A stretch of DNA of 64,000 bases from Mycobacterium sp. DL592 (GTDB lineage: Bacteria; Actinomycetota; Actinomycetes; Mycobacteriales; Mycobacteriaceae). The notes under the pieces are model-generated. The model had not been told where the DNA came from and searched no databases. It saw only the letters and a list, made by a program, of their open reading frames with translations. The translations under genes and the position numbers were made by a program. The DNA lies in the NCBI RefSeq assembly GCF_011694515.1, contig NZ_CP050192.1:119440-183439 (forward strand), given 5' to 3'. Below are positions 42,788-51,884 of this stretch, piece by piece; positions within the stretch are counted from its first letter, which is position 1, and every line of letters begins with the position of its first letter.

Positions 42788-43410
42788 CAGCGTTCTCCTT
42801 CTGTCACGCCCAGCCCGCCGAGACAGAAGCGGACGAGGTGGTCGATGTCGGCGCGGCCCGGTTGACCGCTGGCCTCCACGTACCGGCGCATCGTACCGAT
42901 CGTGCAGTTGAACACGGCATCGGCATCACGCCCGGGATCGCGCCGGCCGAGTTGGCTGATCGGTTCGATCAGTAGTGCGCGCAGGGTGTCCAGGATCTCC
43001 TCCTGGGCAAGCCGGCCCTTGTCGGAGCCGGGGAACTGAATGACGAGCGCGCGGCTCATCGCCGTCAGATCGGGGTCCACCACCTGGGCCAGCGCACCCC
43101 GGATCCAGCGCGCCACCTTGTCCTGGGGGCGTTTCTCCTTGGCCATCTGGTGTTCCAGATATGAGACCACCAGCGCCACACCGCGTTCCATGGCCGCCAG
43201 CATCAGGTCGTCCTTACCCGCGAAGTAGCGGTAGAACGCCTTGTTCGACACCCCGGCCTCGGCGACGATGTCGCTGACGCGCGGCGCCTCCGGAGACACC
43301 CGCTGCATCACCCGCACCGCCGCGGCCAGGATGCGTTCGACCTCTTCGGTGGCCTCCCGCTGGCGCTCGTCGAGGGCGCGCCCCACGGCGGCCGCGGCGC
43401 GGCTGGTCAC
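42787..43410 (-). CDS. TetR-family regulator of the acyl-CoA operon 2
   Basis: The 207-residue TetR protein has its helix-turn-helix at about 44-68 (VSDIVAEAGVSNKAFYRYFAGKDDL) and an all-helical ligand domain after it. The GTG start at 43410 overlaps the stop of the acyl-CoA dehydrogenase gene (GTGA). A longer open frame upstream covers only that gene. Embedded in the operon it probably controls, it is the best candidate to bind the 27-base palindrome at 46576-46602. The ligand is likely an acyl-CoA intermediate of the pathway. Confidence 0.87.
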   Translation of the reverse strand: MTSRAAAAVGRALDERQREATEEVERILAAAVRVMQRVSPEAPRVSDIVAEAGVSNKAFYRYFAGKDDLMLAAMERGVALVVSYLEHQMAKEKRPQDKVARWIRGALAQVVDPDLTAMSRALVIQFPGSDKGRLAQEEILDTLRALLIEPISQLGRRDPGRDADAVFNCTIGTMRRYVEASGQPGRADIDHLVRFCLGGLGVTEGER

Positions 43411-44714
43411 GGCGAAACAGGCAGCGCCGGAATGCGATCGACCAAATGGCCGTACTTCGCCCTGGCGCGCTCGACGCGGTTGCTCAAAAACTCGCTGGGC
43501 CACAACGGATCCTCGGCCTCGTATCCCTTGAGCACCATCCGGGCCAGGTTCACCTTGTGCGCCTCGGTGGGGCCATCGGCCAGGCCGAGCGCCAGGCCAC
43601 CGAGCAGCACGCTGGTGAGCGGCATCTGGTCGGTCAGGCCGAGGCCGCCGTGAACCTGGATCGCCCGCAGCCCGATCGACTTGAGCACCGCTGCCGTCTG
43701 GATCTTGCACGCGGCGATCGCCTCCCGCGCGGCGTGCTCGCCCTGGGTGTCCACCAGCCACGCCGCGTACAGGACCAGCAGCCGGAACTGCGTCAACTCG
43801 ACATACGAGTCGGCAACGAACTCCTGGACCAGCTGCTTGTCGGCGAGCAGGCTGCCCTGGGTGAAGCGACTCTTCGCCCGCCTGGCCATCATGTCGATCG
43901 CCCGCTGCGCCATCCCGATGGACCGCATTGCATGGTGCAGCCGGCCACCGGCCAGACGGGACTGCGCCACTCCGAAGCCCTGCCCTTCCTCACCGAGCAT
44001 CGCCGAGGCCGGCACCCGCACGTTGTCGTATCGCACCAGCGAGTGCCCGGGATCGTGCTTGTGTGAACCGACCAGATGATGCGTCGCCTCGATGGTGACG
44101 CCGGGAGTGTCGCTGGGGACCAGGAACGTCGATGCGCCCTTGTGGACCGGAACGTCGGCGTCCGTGATGGCCACGACGATGAAGAACGATGCCACCGACG
44201 CATTCGACGACCAGTACTTGAGGCCGTTGATCACCCAGTGGTCACCGTCGCGCACCGCCCGGGTGGTGAAGACCCGCGGATCCGAACCGCCCTGCGGCTC
44301 GGTCATCGAGAACGTGGAGAAGATCTCGCCGGACAGCAACCCGGTGAGGTAGCGGTCCTTCTGTTCCTGGGTGCCGAAGCGGGCGAGGATCTCGGCGTTG
44401 CCGGTGTCGGGTGCCTGCGTGCCGAAGACGATCGACGACCACGTCGCCCGGCCGAGGATCTCGTTGATCAGCGTCAGCTTGACCGCCCCGAACCCCTGGC
44501 CGCCGAGGTCGGGGCCCAGGTGCGGCGCCCACAGCCCCTGGTCGCGGACCTTCTGCTTGAGCGGGTCGACGACCCGGCGGCGCTCCTCGTCCAGCGGGAG
44601 GAACTCGCAGCTGGGGAAGAGCACCTCGAGGGGTTCGACCTCCTCACGGACGAACTCGCGAATCCAGGCGAGTTTCTCTTCGAATTCGGGTTCGACCGAG
44701 AAGTCGAAGGCCAT
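43407..44714 (-). CDS. Acyl-CoA dehydrogenase, ACAD10/11-like, operon 2
   Basis: The 435-residue dehydrogenase has FSMTEPQGGSDPRVFTT and WVINGLKYWSSNASVASFFIVV for FAD and acyl binding. The C-terminal ADGPTEAHKVNLARMVL again has Asp where MCAD has its catalytic Glu. It pairs with the APH-type kinase at 45516, giving the kinase/dehydrogenase combination of mammalian ACAD10/11. It is about 40 residues longer than the operon 1 enzyme, mainly at the N terminus (VEPEFEEKLAWIREFVREEVEPLEVLFPS). It starts 11 bases after the SDR gene and overlaps the TetR gene. Confidence 0.87.
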   Translation of the reverse strand: MAFDFSVEPEFEEKLAWIREFVREEVEPLEVLFPSCEFLPLDEERRRVVDPLKQKVRDQGLWAPHLGPDLGGQGFGAVKLTLINEILGRATWSSIVFGTQAPDTGNAEILARFGTQEQKDRYLTGLLSGEIFSTFSMTEPQGGSDPRVFTTRAVRDGDHWVINGLKYWSSNASVASFFIVVAITDADVPVHKGASTFLVPSDTPGVTIEATHHLVGSHKHDPGHSLVRYDNVRVPASAMLGEEGQGFGVAQSRLAGGRLHHAMRSIGMAQRAIDMMARRAKSRFTQGSLLADKQLVQEFVADSYVELTQFRLLVLYAAWLVDTQGEHAAREAIAACKIQTAAVLKSIGLRAIQVHGGLGLTDQMPLTSVLLGGLALGLADGPTEAHKVNLARMVLKGYEAEDPLWPSEFLSNRVERARAKYGHLVDRIPALPVSP

Positions 44715-44725
44715 GTCAGTCTCCT

Positions 44726-45514
44726 TTAGGGAATGCCGCCGTCGGCGCGCAGGATGGAGCCGGTGGTGAAGCTGGATGCGTCCGACATCAAAAACAATGC
44801 GGCGCCGATGATTTCGTCGGGCTGCCCGGCCCGTTGCAGGGCATGCCGGACGAAGGGGTTGTGGTCGCCACCGGCCCGGGCCGCCGGGCCGAGATCGTTC
44901 AAGCCCCAGGCCTTGCTGATGTCGGTGAGGAACGGTCCGGGCATCAGCGTGTTGACCCGCACCGTGGGCCCGAACGCCTGAGCCAATCCCTCGGTCATCG
45001 CATTGAGGCCGGCCTTGGACGCCGCGTAGGGGATGAACGACGGGTGCGGGCGCAGCGAGCCGTGCGTGCTGACGTTGATGATCGCCCCGCCACCGTCGGC
45101 GACCATCCGCTCGCCGACGAGTGCCGACAGCCGGAACGGCCCCTTGAGGTTGAGGTTCATCACCGCGTCGAACAGTCTCTCGCTGACGTCGGTGAGCTTG
45201 TCGTAGGTCGGCGACATGCCGGCGTTGTTCACCAGGACGTCGACCTTGCCGAACCGGTCGTAGACGGCCTCGACCAAGCCGTCGAGCTCATCCCAGCGGC
45301 CCACGTGAACGCCGTACGGCATTGCGGTACGGCCGGTTTGGGCCTCGATCTCCGCGGCAGTCTCAACACAGGTGTCGTACTTGCGGCTCGCGATGACCAC
45401 GTCGGCTCCGCAGCGCGCCGCGGCGAAGGCCATCTCCCGGCCCAGGCCTCGGCTGCCGCCGGTGATCAGCACGACGCGGTCGGTCAGGTCGAAAAGATCG
45501 TCGGCATAGCCCAT
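44726..45514 (-). CDS. Short-chain dehydrogenase/reductase, operon 2
   Basis: The 262-residue SDR has TGGSRGLG near 19-26, NNAGMSP, a catalytic Ser in INVSTHGSL, and YAASKAGLNAMTEGLAQAFG with the catalytic Tyr and Lys. It ends with SSFTTGSILRADGGIP, a standard SDR end. It lies one base after the kinase gene and 11 bases before the dehydrogenase gene. Operon 1 (24309) holds the same three enzyme types in a different order. Confidence 0.9.
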   Translation of the reverse strand: MGYADDLFDLTDRVVLITGGSRGLGREMAFAAARCGADVVIASRKYDTCVETAAEIEAQTGRTAMPYGVHVGRWDELDGLVEAVYDRFGKVDVLVNNAGMSPTYDKLTDVSERLFDAVMNLNLKGPFRLSALVGERMVADGGGAIINVSTHGSLRPHPSFIPYAASKAGLNAMTEGLAQAFGPTVRVNTLMPGPFLTDISKAWGLNDLGPAARAGGDHNPFVRHALQRAGQPDEIIGAALFLMSDASSFTTGSILRADGGIP

Positions 45515-45515
45515 T

Positions 45516-46559
45516 TCAGGAATCCTTACCGGACTGGGCCAGTCTGGCCGCGGTGGCGATCAACTCGGGAACCATCGTCTTGAACGCTTCGACGACCTTT
45601 GGATCGGCCTTACCGCCGGACACCGCCGCCGCGTAGGTCTTCTCCAGCACGATGCCGAGCTTCCAGTTCGCCAGCACCAGGTAGTAGTGGATGTTCTCGG
45701 TCGAGAGTCCGCTGACCGTCTCGTAGTGGGCCAGTAGTTCACTGCGGGTGGGCATCCCGTCCATGGATAGATAGAAGCCCTGCTCCTTCGGCTTCTCTCC
45801 CTCGTAGCCCAGCAGCGCCCAGGCCACGTCGAGTAGCGGGTCACCGATCGTGGTCATCTCCCAGTCGACGATCGCCGCCAGCCGGGCCGGCGCCCCGTGG
45901 GCGTACATGACGTTGGCGAACTGGTAGTCGCCGTGCATGATGCCCGGCGTGAAGTGGGCGGGCCGGTTGTCGCGTAACCACTCGGCGGCCACGTCCAGGC
46001 CGGGCAGTTCGCGGACCTGGTAGGCCGACAGGAACGACAGCCAGCGATCCACCTGGCGATCGTGGAACCCCTCGGGCTTGCCGAAGCCCTCCAGTCCCTG
46101 TGCTTTCCAGTCGAGCCTGCCGAGCTTGGCGGCCCCCTCGATGAGCTGGAACGCCAGGCCGCGGCGCGCGTCGAGATCGGTGTCGAACGGCGTCTCCCAC
46201 CCACCGTCCATCGGGCTCCACCCGTCGATCTCCTTCATCAGATAGAACGGTTTGCCCAGCACCACTCCGCTCTCGTCGCAGGCCACGAGCTCGGCGTGTG
46301 GGACGTCGGTGCCTTTGAGCGCACGTTCCAGGCGGATCTCACGCAGCAGCTCACCCAGGCGCCGGTCGTCGGCGCGTGGTCCGGGCATCCGCAACACCAT
46401 GCGCTGGCCGCCGCGGCTGACCCGGTAGAGCAGGTTCTGAGACCCGCCTTTGAGGATCTCGACGACCGGCTCCTCGCCGTCCCCCGGTGCGTCCTGGGTA
46501 TCCAGCCAGCGGCCCAGCGCCGTGCTGTCCAGGTGCTCGTGACTATCGGTTCTCGCCAT
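45516..46559 (-). CDS. APH-fold acyl-CoA kinase (ACAD10/11 kinase-domain type), operon 2
   Basis: The 347-residue kinase has the nucleotide loop ILKGGSQNLLYRV (35-47), HGDYQFANV (209-217) and VDWEMTTIGDPLLDVAW (231-247). The ATG at 46559 is preceded by AAGGAG; an earlier in-frame start would lie in the operator region. It is the first gene of a five-gene operon (kinase, SDR, acyl-CoA dehydrogenase, TetR, MDR reductase). The CoA-transferase gene is divergent across the palindrome at 46576-46602. Confidence 0.86.
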   Translation of the reverse strand: MARTDSHEHLDSTALGRWLDTQDAPGDGEEPVVEILKGGSQNLLYRVSRGGQRMVLRMPGPRADDRRLGELLREIRLERALKGTDVPHAELVACDESGVVLGKPFYLMKEIDGWSPMDGGWETPFDTDLDARRGLAFQLIEGAAKLGRLDWKAQGLEGFGKPEGFHDRQVDRWLSFLSAYQVRELPGLDVAAEWLRDNRPAHFTPGIMHGDYQFANVMYAHGAPARLAAIVDWEMTTIGDPLLDVAWALLGYEGEKPKEQGFYLSMDGMPTRSELLAHYETVSGLSTENIHYYLVLANWKLGIVLEKTYAAAVSGGKADPKVVEAFKTMVPELIATAARLAQSGKDS

Positions 46560-46575
46560 GGCACTCCTTGATCTC

Positions 46576-46602
46576 CGTCTGGAGAATAGCATTCTCCAGA
46601 CG
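46576..46602. promoter_or_regulatory. 27-base palindromic operator, operon 2 / CoA-transferase
   Basis: Perfect 12-base arms CGTCTGGAGAAT (46576-46587) and ATTCTCCAGACG (46591-46602) flank AGC. The site sits 16 bases from the kinase start on one side and 22 bases from the CoA-transferase start on the other, so one repressor dimer pair could shut both promoters. The TetR at 42787 is the obvious candidate. Confidence 0.72.
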
Positions 46603-46624
46603 TCGCGCCAGTAGTGTTCCGGGA

Positions 46625-47785
46625 ATGCCAGGACCTTTGGACGGGATCAGAGTTGTCGAGCTCGGGGTGTGGGTGGCCGGACCGGCTGCCGGGGGCATCC
46701 TCGCGGACTGGGGCGCCGACGTGGTCAAGATCGAACCGCCGGCCGGTGACCCCGCCCGGATGTTCGGCCGGATGCTGGGCATCGACGACGGCAGCAGCCC
46801 GCCGTTCGAGATGGACAACCGCTCCAAGCGCAGCATCGTGCTGGACCTGACCACCGAGGATCATCGGGCGATAGCCCACGAATTGATCACCCGCGCCGAC
46901 GTTTTCATCACCAATGTCCGCCCGGACGCGCTGCTTCGCCTCGGCCTGGACTATCCGGCGGTCGCGCAGCACAACCCGGGACTGGTCTACGGGTTGATCA
47001 CCGGCTATGGCGAGACCGGCCCCGACGCCAACCGGCCCGCCTACGACATCGCCGCGTTCTGGGCCCGCGGCGGGGTGGCCGGCCTGCTGACCCGACCCGG
47101 TGACACCCCGCCCTTCCAGCGCGGCGGCATGGGCGACCACCTGACCGGCATGACGCTGGCCGCCGCGGTCAATGCCGCGCTGGTGGCCCGGTCGCGGTCG
47201 GGGTCGGGGCAACTGGTCACCACCTCGCTCTACCGCCAGGGCACCTACACCGTCAGCTTCGACCTCAACACGTTCCTGTTGAGCGGCTCGCCGATCTCCA
47301 TCGGTCAGCGTGAGTCGATGGGCAACCCCTGTATGAACAACTACCTGGCCGCAGACGGGCGGCGGTTCTGGCTCGTCGGGTTGGAGGCCGACCGGCACTG
47401 GCCGCCGCTGTGCCGCGCGGTCAATCGGCCGGAGTGGTTGGAAGACAGCACATTCGGCACGGCGCGCGACCGCGCGAAGAACGCCCGCTCCCTCATCGCC
47501 GCCCTCGATGAAATCTTCGCCACCAAGACCCTCGACGAGTGGGCGGAGATCTTCGAGGCCGAGCCCGAGCTGTTCTGGTCGCCGGTGAACTCGATGGAGG
47601 ACATCCTCGGTGACGAACAGTTCTACGCAGGCGGCGGGCTCGTCGACGTGCCCGACGGCGACTCGTCGGTCCCGATGATCGCCACCCCGGTCGACTTCCA
47701 TGGCACCCCGTGGGCACCCAGATCAGTGGCACCGCAACTCGGCGAGCACACCGAGGAGATCCTCGCCGAACTACGCGAGCGCTGA
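46625..47785 (+). CDS. Family III CoA-transferase (CaiB/BaiF)
   Basis: The 386-residue transferase starts LDGIRVVELGVWVAGPAAGGILADWGADVVKIEPP (family III entry, residues 5-39). It has the catalytic aspartate D171 in QRGGMGDHLTGM. These enzymes move CoA between carboxylic acids through aspartyl anhydride and thioester intermediates. Divergent from operon 2 with the shared palindrome between, it probably activates the acid whose CoA ester is handled by the kinase, dehydrogenase and SDR. It ends inside the convergent metallopeptidase gene (15-base overlap). Confidence 0.9.
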   Translation: MPGPLDGIRVVELGVWVAGPAAGGILADWGADVVKIEPPAGDPARMFGRMLGIDDGSSPPFEMDNRSKRSIVLDLTTEDHRAIAHELITRADVFITNVRPDALLRLGLDYPAVAQHNPGLVYGLITGYGETGPDANRPAYDIAAFWARGGVAGLLTRPGDTPPFQRGGMGDHLTGMTLAAAVNAALVARSRSGSGQLVTTSLYRQGTYTVSFDLNTFLLSGSPISIGQRESMGNPCMNNYLAADGRRFWLVGLEADRHWPPLCRAVNRPEWLEDSTFGTARDRAKNARSLIAALDEIFATKTLDEWAEIFEAEPELFWSPVNSMEDILGDEQFYAGGGLVDVPDGDSSVPMIATPVDFHGTPWAPRSVAPQLGEHTEEILAELRER

Positions 47786-48841
47786 CTGCCGCACGACGGT
47801 GTGCACGAAACCCAGCTTGGTGGCCACCGGCTCGCTGATCTCGAACGGGTACAGCGGGTTCTTGCCCATCGCGGTATTCACCCGGTTGAAGAACAGTGAG
47901 ATCCACTTCCAGTCGAAGAGCAGCTGGTCGATCGAGGCGTCGGCGTAGGACTCCAGCGGGACGATGTCACGCGGCCAGGCGAACCTGACCCGGTCCTTGT
48001 GCAGCACCAGGCCGCCCTCGCGGGCGGTGTCGATGGTGTCGGTGATGTGCAGATAGTGGGCGAAGCACTCGGCGAAGTCTTCCCACGGGTGCATGGTCGC
48101 GTACTCGGAGATGAACGAGTCGGTCCAGTCCGCAGGCGCCCCGAACTCGTAGTGTCGCTTGATGGCGTCGGTATAGCTGGCGCGCTCGTCGCCGAACAGT
48201 TCGCGGCAGCGGTCCAGGTAATGCGCTGCGCCGGACCCGGTCTCGACGAGAATGCTCTGGTAGTAATGCCCGACCTCGTGGCGGAAGTGGCCGAGCATGG
48301 TTCGGTACGGTTCACCCAGGCGTACTCGCAGCGATTCCCGGTATGCGTCAAGGGATTCCACCAAGTCGATGGTGATCACGCCGCCGGCATGCCCGATCGT
48401 GATGCGCTCGCCGGTGCTGTAGCTGGACAGCAGATCGAACGCCAGGCCGCCGTCTCGGCGCCACCAGGGCTCGATGGGCAGTCCGAGATCGTCGAGTTGG
48501 TAGACCAGCCTGCGCAGCGCCACCGTGGTGGGCGCCAGCTTCTCCAATGCGATCGTGTCGTCGGATTCGGGTTCGCGGCGGATCAACGAGTCCGCCAGGC
48601 AGCGGCCCCGTTGCCCGGCGGGCACGCTGTCGGGCACCAGCCAGTTACACCCCAGCGGTTCGGCCTGTGTGCAGCGCACCCACGTGACGCCGTCGATGAG
48701 CGCGGCACCGTCGGTCAGGGCGACCATCGTCCGGCTCGGCAGATGCAGGCCCACCTCGGTGCCACACGACGGGCAGCGATCACGCTCGAACAGAACGAAG
48801 TTGTGGCACACCGGGCAGGCAAAGGCGCGCATGGAGCTCAT
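47771..48841 (-). CDS. Putative zinc metallopeptidase with N-terminal zinc ribbon
   Basis: The 356-residue protein begins with a zinc ribbon, CPVC (9-12) and CPSC (23-26), with two more Cys near 57 and 65. The catalytic helix HEVGH (188-192) is followed 60-70 residues later by EDFAECFAHYLHI, which can give the third zinc ligand. This matches the putative zinc-binding metallopeptidase family (DUF2248-type ribbon plus peptidase). It has no signal peptide, so it is probably cytosolic. No substrate is known to me. It is divergent from the WS/DGAT gene at 48908. Confidence 0.82.
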   Translation of the reverse strand: MSSMRAFACPVCHNFVLFERDRCPSCGTEVGLHLPSRTMVALTDGAALIDGVTWVRCTQAEPLGCNWLVPDSVPAGQRGRCLADSLIRREPESDDTIALEKLAPTTVALRRLVYQLDDLGLPIEPWWRRDGGLAFDLLSSYSTGERITIGHAGGVITIDLVESLDAYRESLRVRLGEPYRTMLGHFRHEVGHYYQSILVETGSGAAHYLDRCRELFGDERASYTDAIKRHYEFGAPADWTDSFISEYATMHPWEDFAECFAHYLHITDTIDTAREGGLVLHKDRVRFAWPRDIVPLESYADASIDQLLFDWKWISLFFNRVNTAMGKNPLYPFEISEPVATKLGFVHTVVRQSALA

Positions 48842-48907
48842 CGTTGCACGTGGGCCCTGCTAAAAGAGCGGTGTTCAGGCCAGGCACCGAGCCGTACGCT
48901 GTGGCAG

Positions 48908-50191
48908 ATGCCGCCCGACGATGCCGACCGCCTCTCCGAGGACGACGGCCGCATCCTCAATCTGGAGTCGGCCTCGATCACCGGGCACACCCTCAAGCTG
49001 ATGATTCTCGAACCCGGCGCCGGTGCCCTCGATCTCGAGACGCTGCAGGCCGCCGTGGCCGCGCGGCTCGACTCCCAGCCGCGCGCGACGCATCGGGTGG
49101 ACAGCTCCGGTGCGGTCCCGCGCTGGGTTCCGGCGGAGGCGTTCGACATCCGCCAGCACATCCGCCGTCGCAGCGACCCGCAGTGCGTCTCCACCGCCGA
49201 CCTGTGGCGGATCGTCGGCGGGCTGATGTCCGAACACCTCGACCGCAGCAGGCCGCTGTGGACCTTCGACGTGATCGGCCCGCTGCCCGACGGCCGGGAG
49301 GCGATCGCCGCGCGTATCCATCACGCGATGGCCGACGGGATCGCCGGGGTGCACTTCCTCGATGCCCTGCTCTTCGATGCCCGAGCTGAAGCCGGTGCCG
49401 CGGGTGCCCAGCCCGGCCTCCGTGAGGCACCCAAGCCGACCCGGCTGGCCGAAGCGCGGCGGCTGCCCGGCGCCGTCCTGCGCGAGCTGGGCCACCCCGG
49501 CGGGCATTCCCCCTTCGACCGGCCGATCACCATCGCCCGCGAACTGGCCTTCGTCGTCGCCCCGCTGGCACAGTTCAAGACCATCGGCGCCGCGCGGCCC
49601 CACCCCGCGACGGTCAACGACGTCCTGCTCGCCACGATCGCCGGTGGGCTGCGGATGTGGGTCGGCACGTCTACGGCACGCCAGCTTCGCGCGCAGATCC
49701 CGGTGAGCCTGCACCACCGCGACGAGTCAGCGGCCGCCGCGGGCAACCGGGATTCGTTTCTCAACATCGACCTACCGATCGACGAGCCCGATCCGCTGAT
49801 CCGCCTTGACCGCATCAGCGCCGAGACCCGCCGCCGTAAGCGCCTCGATGACGCCGACGAAATGTACGACCTGTTCCACGCGCTGGGCCGGATCGGCCAC
49901 ATCCGCTCGGCCGCACAACGGCTGGCCGGCAGCGCACGCGAGTTCAGCCTGTCGATATCGAACGTTCCCGGACCGCGCGAGCCGGTGAGCGTATCCGGAC
50001 GGCGGGTGCAGAACCTGTTCTCCTCGTCCGAGCCTGCTGCCCACCACGCGCTGCGGATCACCGCGATCTCCTGTGCCGGTGAGATGGGCATCGGCTTGTG
50101 CACCGACCCCACCGCGCTGCCCGACATCGCCCGTCTCGCTGACGCGATCGAGGCATCGTATGCTGAATTGCTCTCTGCGACAGACCCTTAA
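48908..50191 (+). CDS. Wax ester synthase/diacylglycerol acyltransferase (WS/DGAT), copy 1
   Basis: The 427-residue acyltransferase has the catalytic HHAMADG (138-144), RPLWTFDVI before it, PATVNDVLLATIAGGLR in the middle and the C-terminal SLSISNVPGPREPV. It joins acyl-CoA to an alcohol or diacylglycerol to make storage lipid. The start at 48908 begins PPDDADRLSEDDGRIL rather than the usual SPxDxxF motif, so the N terminus is atypical. The phosphatase gene begins 14 bases downstream and the APH kinase gene after it, suggesting one unit. A second WS/DGAT is at 62583. Confidence 0.87.
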   Translation: MPPDDADRLSEDDGRILNLESASITGHTLKLMILEPGAGALDLETLQAAVAARLDSQPRATHRVDSSGAVPRWVPAEAFDIRQHIRRRSDPQCVSTADLWRIVGGLMSEHLDRSRPLWTFDVIGPLPDGREAIAARIHHAMADGIAGVHFLDALLFDARAEAGAAGAQPGLREAPKPTRLAEARRLPGAVLRELGHPGGHSPFDRPITIARELAFVVAPLAQFKTIGAARPHPATVNDVLLATIAGGLRMWVGTSTARQLRAQIPVSLHHRDESAAAAGNRDSFLNIDLPIDEPDPLIRLDRISAETRRRKRLDDADEMYDLFHALGRIGHIRSAAQRLAGSAREFSLSISNVPGPREPVSVSGRRVQNLFSSSEPAAHHALRITAISCAGEMGIGLCTDPTALPDIARLADAIEASYAELLSATDP

Positions 50192-50205
50192 GGACCACCC
50201 CACCC

Positions 50206-50811
50206 ATGCAGTTGCTGTTCGTCAGGCACGCCTTGCCGTTTCGCACCGAGGCTGGTGAGGGTTCTGATCCCGAACTGTCCGAAGAGGGCTGGCAGCAAGC
50301 CCGTCGACTACCCGACGCGCTGGCCCGCTTTCCGCTGACCCGGCTGGTCAGCAGCCCCCAGCGCCGCGCGATGCAGACCGCCGAGCCGGTGGCGCAAAGC
50401 CGCGGCCTGAGCCTCGACATCGACGATCGGCTGGCCGAGTACGACCGGGGCCTGTCGCACTACGTGCCCATCGAGCAGGTGCGTGCCGAACGTCCCGAGG
50501 AGTGGGCCCGGATGGCCGCGGGTCACCTGCCCAGCAGCGTCGACGAGGGGGAGTTCACCGCACGGGTGATGGCGGCGGTGTCCGATCTGGTCGCCGGCTG
50601 CGAGCACGACGACACCGTGGCGGTGTTCAGCCACGGCGGGGTGATCAACGTGGTGCTGCACGAACTGCTCGGCACAGCCCGGCTGCTGTCGTTCCCGATC
50701 GACTATGTGTCGGTGACCAGGATCTTGTATGCGCGCACCGGCCAGGCCACGGTGGCTTCGGTCAACGGCACCGAGCACGTCTGGGATCTTCTGCCCCGCA
50801 ACAAGCGTTGA
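50206..50811 (+). CDS. Histidine phosphatase family protein
   Basis: The 201-residue protein has the phosphohistidine motif LLFVRHALP (RH at 8-9), an Arg-containing SSPQRRAMQTAEPVA region, and the second His in VAVFSHGGVINVVL. This is the branch of the phosphoglycerate-mutase fold that acts as a phosphatase. The substrate is unknown. It lies between the WS/DGAT and kinase genes with gaps of 14 and 23 bases, and ends with a standard basic tail. Confidence 0.88.
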   Translation: MQLLFVRHALPFRTEAGEGSDPELSEEGWQQARRLPDALARFPLTRLVSSPQRRAMQTAEPVAQSRGLSLDIDDRLAEYDRGLSHYVPIEQVRAERPEEWARMAAGHLPSSVDEGEFTARVMAAVSDLVAGCEHDDTVAVFSHGGVINVVLHELLGTARLLSFPIDYVSVTRILYARTGQATVASVNGTEHVWDLLPRNKR

Positions 50812-50834
50812 GGCAGATCCGTTATACATAGCGT

Positions 50835-51881
50835 GTGACTGGACTCGACGGCCTCGATCTGACGGCACTGGACGCCCATCTGCGCTCGGTGGGGATTCCG
50901 CGCAGCGGGGAACTGCGGGGCGAACTCCTCTCCGGCGGCCGGTCCAATCTGACGTTCCTGGTCTACGACGACGCCACCAAGTGGGTGCTGCGCCGCCCGC
51001 CGCTACACGGCCTGACACCGTCGGCGCACGACATGGCCCGTGAGTACCGGGTGGTGGCGGCATTGGCCGGCAGCCCGGTCCCGGTCGCCCCCGCGGTGAC
51101 GATGCGCGACGACGACTCGGTGCTGGGCGCACCGTTTCAGATGGTGGAGTACGTCGACGGACGGGTGGTGCGCACCCGCGCCGAGCTCGAGGCGCTCGGG
51201 GGACCCGATGTGGTCAGCGCGAGTGTGGACAGCCTGATCAAGGTGTTGGTCGACCTGCACGAGGTCGACCCTGACGCGGTGGGCCTGTCCGACTTCGGCA
51301 AACCCACCGGCTACCTCGAGCGCCAGGTGCGACGGTGGGGGTCCCAGTGGGACCTCGTCCGGCTGCCGGATGACCCGCGTGACGACGATGTGCGGCGGTT
51401 GCACACCCAACTCGCCGAATCCATTCCGGTACAAAGCCGTACGTCGATCGTCCACGGTGACTACCGGATCGACAACACCATGCTCGACAACCAGGACCCG
51501 ACAGTTGTTCGGGCCGTGCTGGATTGGGAGCTCTCGACGCTCGGCGACCCGCTGTCCGACGCGGCGCTGATGTGCGTCCACCGCGACCCCGCGCTGAACC
51601 TGATCTTCGGCGAGGAGATGGCGTGGTCGGCCCCGACCATGCCGGCACCGGAAGAACTCGCTCACCGGTACTCGGTGGTCTCGGGTAATCCTCTGGCGCA
51701 CTGGAACTTCCAGATGGCCCTGGGCTACTTCAAGTTGGGCATCATCGTTGCCGGGATCGACTTCCGGCGGCGGATGGCGGCCGCCGACGACGAGAACTCC
51801 CAGGCCGGCGTCTTGCTAGGTCAGGCTGTTTCCGTACTGATCAGTGGTGGACTGGCGGCGCTGGCCGACCGTTCGCTGTAG
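50835..51881 (+). CDS. fadE36: APH-fold kinase, FadE36-like
   Basis: The 348-residue protein has LLSGGRSNLTFLV (31-43), HGDYRIDNTML (207-217) and LDWELSTLGDPLSDAAL (229-245), so it is an APH-type kinase with an ACAD10/11-like metal site. The M. tuberculosis counterpart in the same place (Rv3761c) is named fadE36, although the sequence is not an acyl-CoA dehydrogenase. Unlike the kinases at 26242 and 45516 it has no dehydrogenase gene beside it. Start GTG. It converges on the LapA-like gene with three bases between. Confidence 0.84.
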   Translation: MTGLDGLDLTALDAHLRSVGIPRSGELRGELLSGGRSNLTFLVYDDATKWVLRRPPLHGLTPSAHDMAREYRVVAALAGSPVPVAPAVTMRDDDSVLGAPFQMVEYVDGRVVRTRAELEALGGPDVVSASVDSLIKVLVDLHEVDPDAVGLSDFGKPTGYLERQVRRWGSQWDLVRLPDDPRDDDVRRLHTQLAESIPVQSRTSIVHGDYRIDNTMLDNQDPTVVRAVLDWELSTLGDPLSDAALMCVHRDPALNLIFGEEMAWSAPTMPAPEELAHRYSVVSGNPLAHWNFQMALGYFKLGIIVAGIDFRRRMAAADDENSQAGVLLGQAVSVLISGGLAALADRSL

Positions 51882-51884
51882 CCG

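Noticed and set aside
46238..47701. 487-codon open frame on - strand over the CoA-transferase
   Set aside because: Antisense to a CaiB-type gene with a catalytic Asp; also runs through the palindromic operator and into the kinase gene in a wrong frame.
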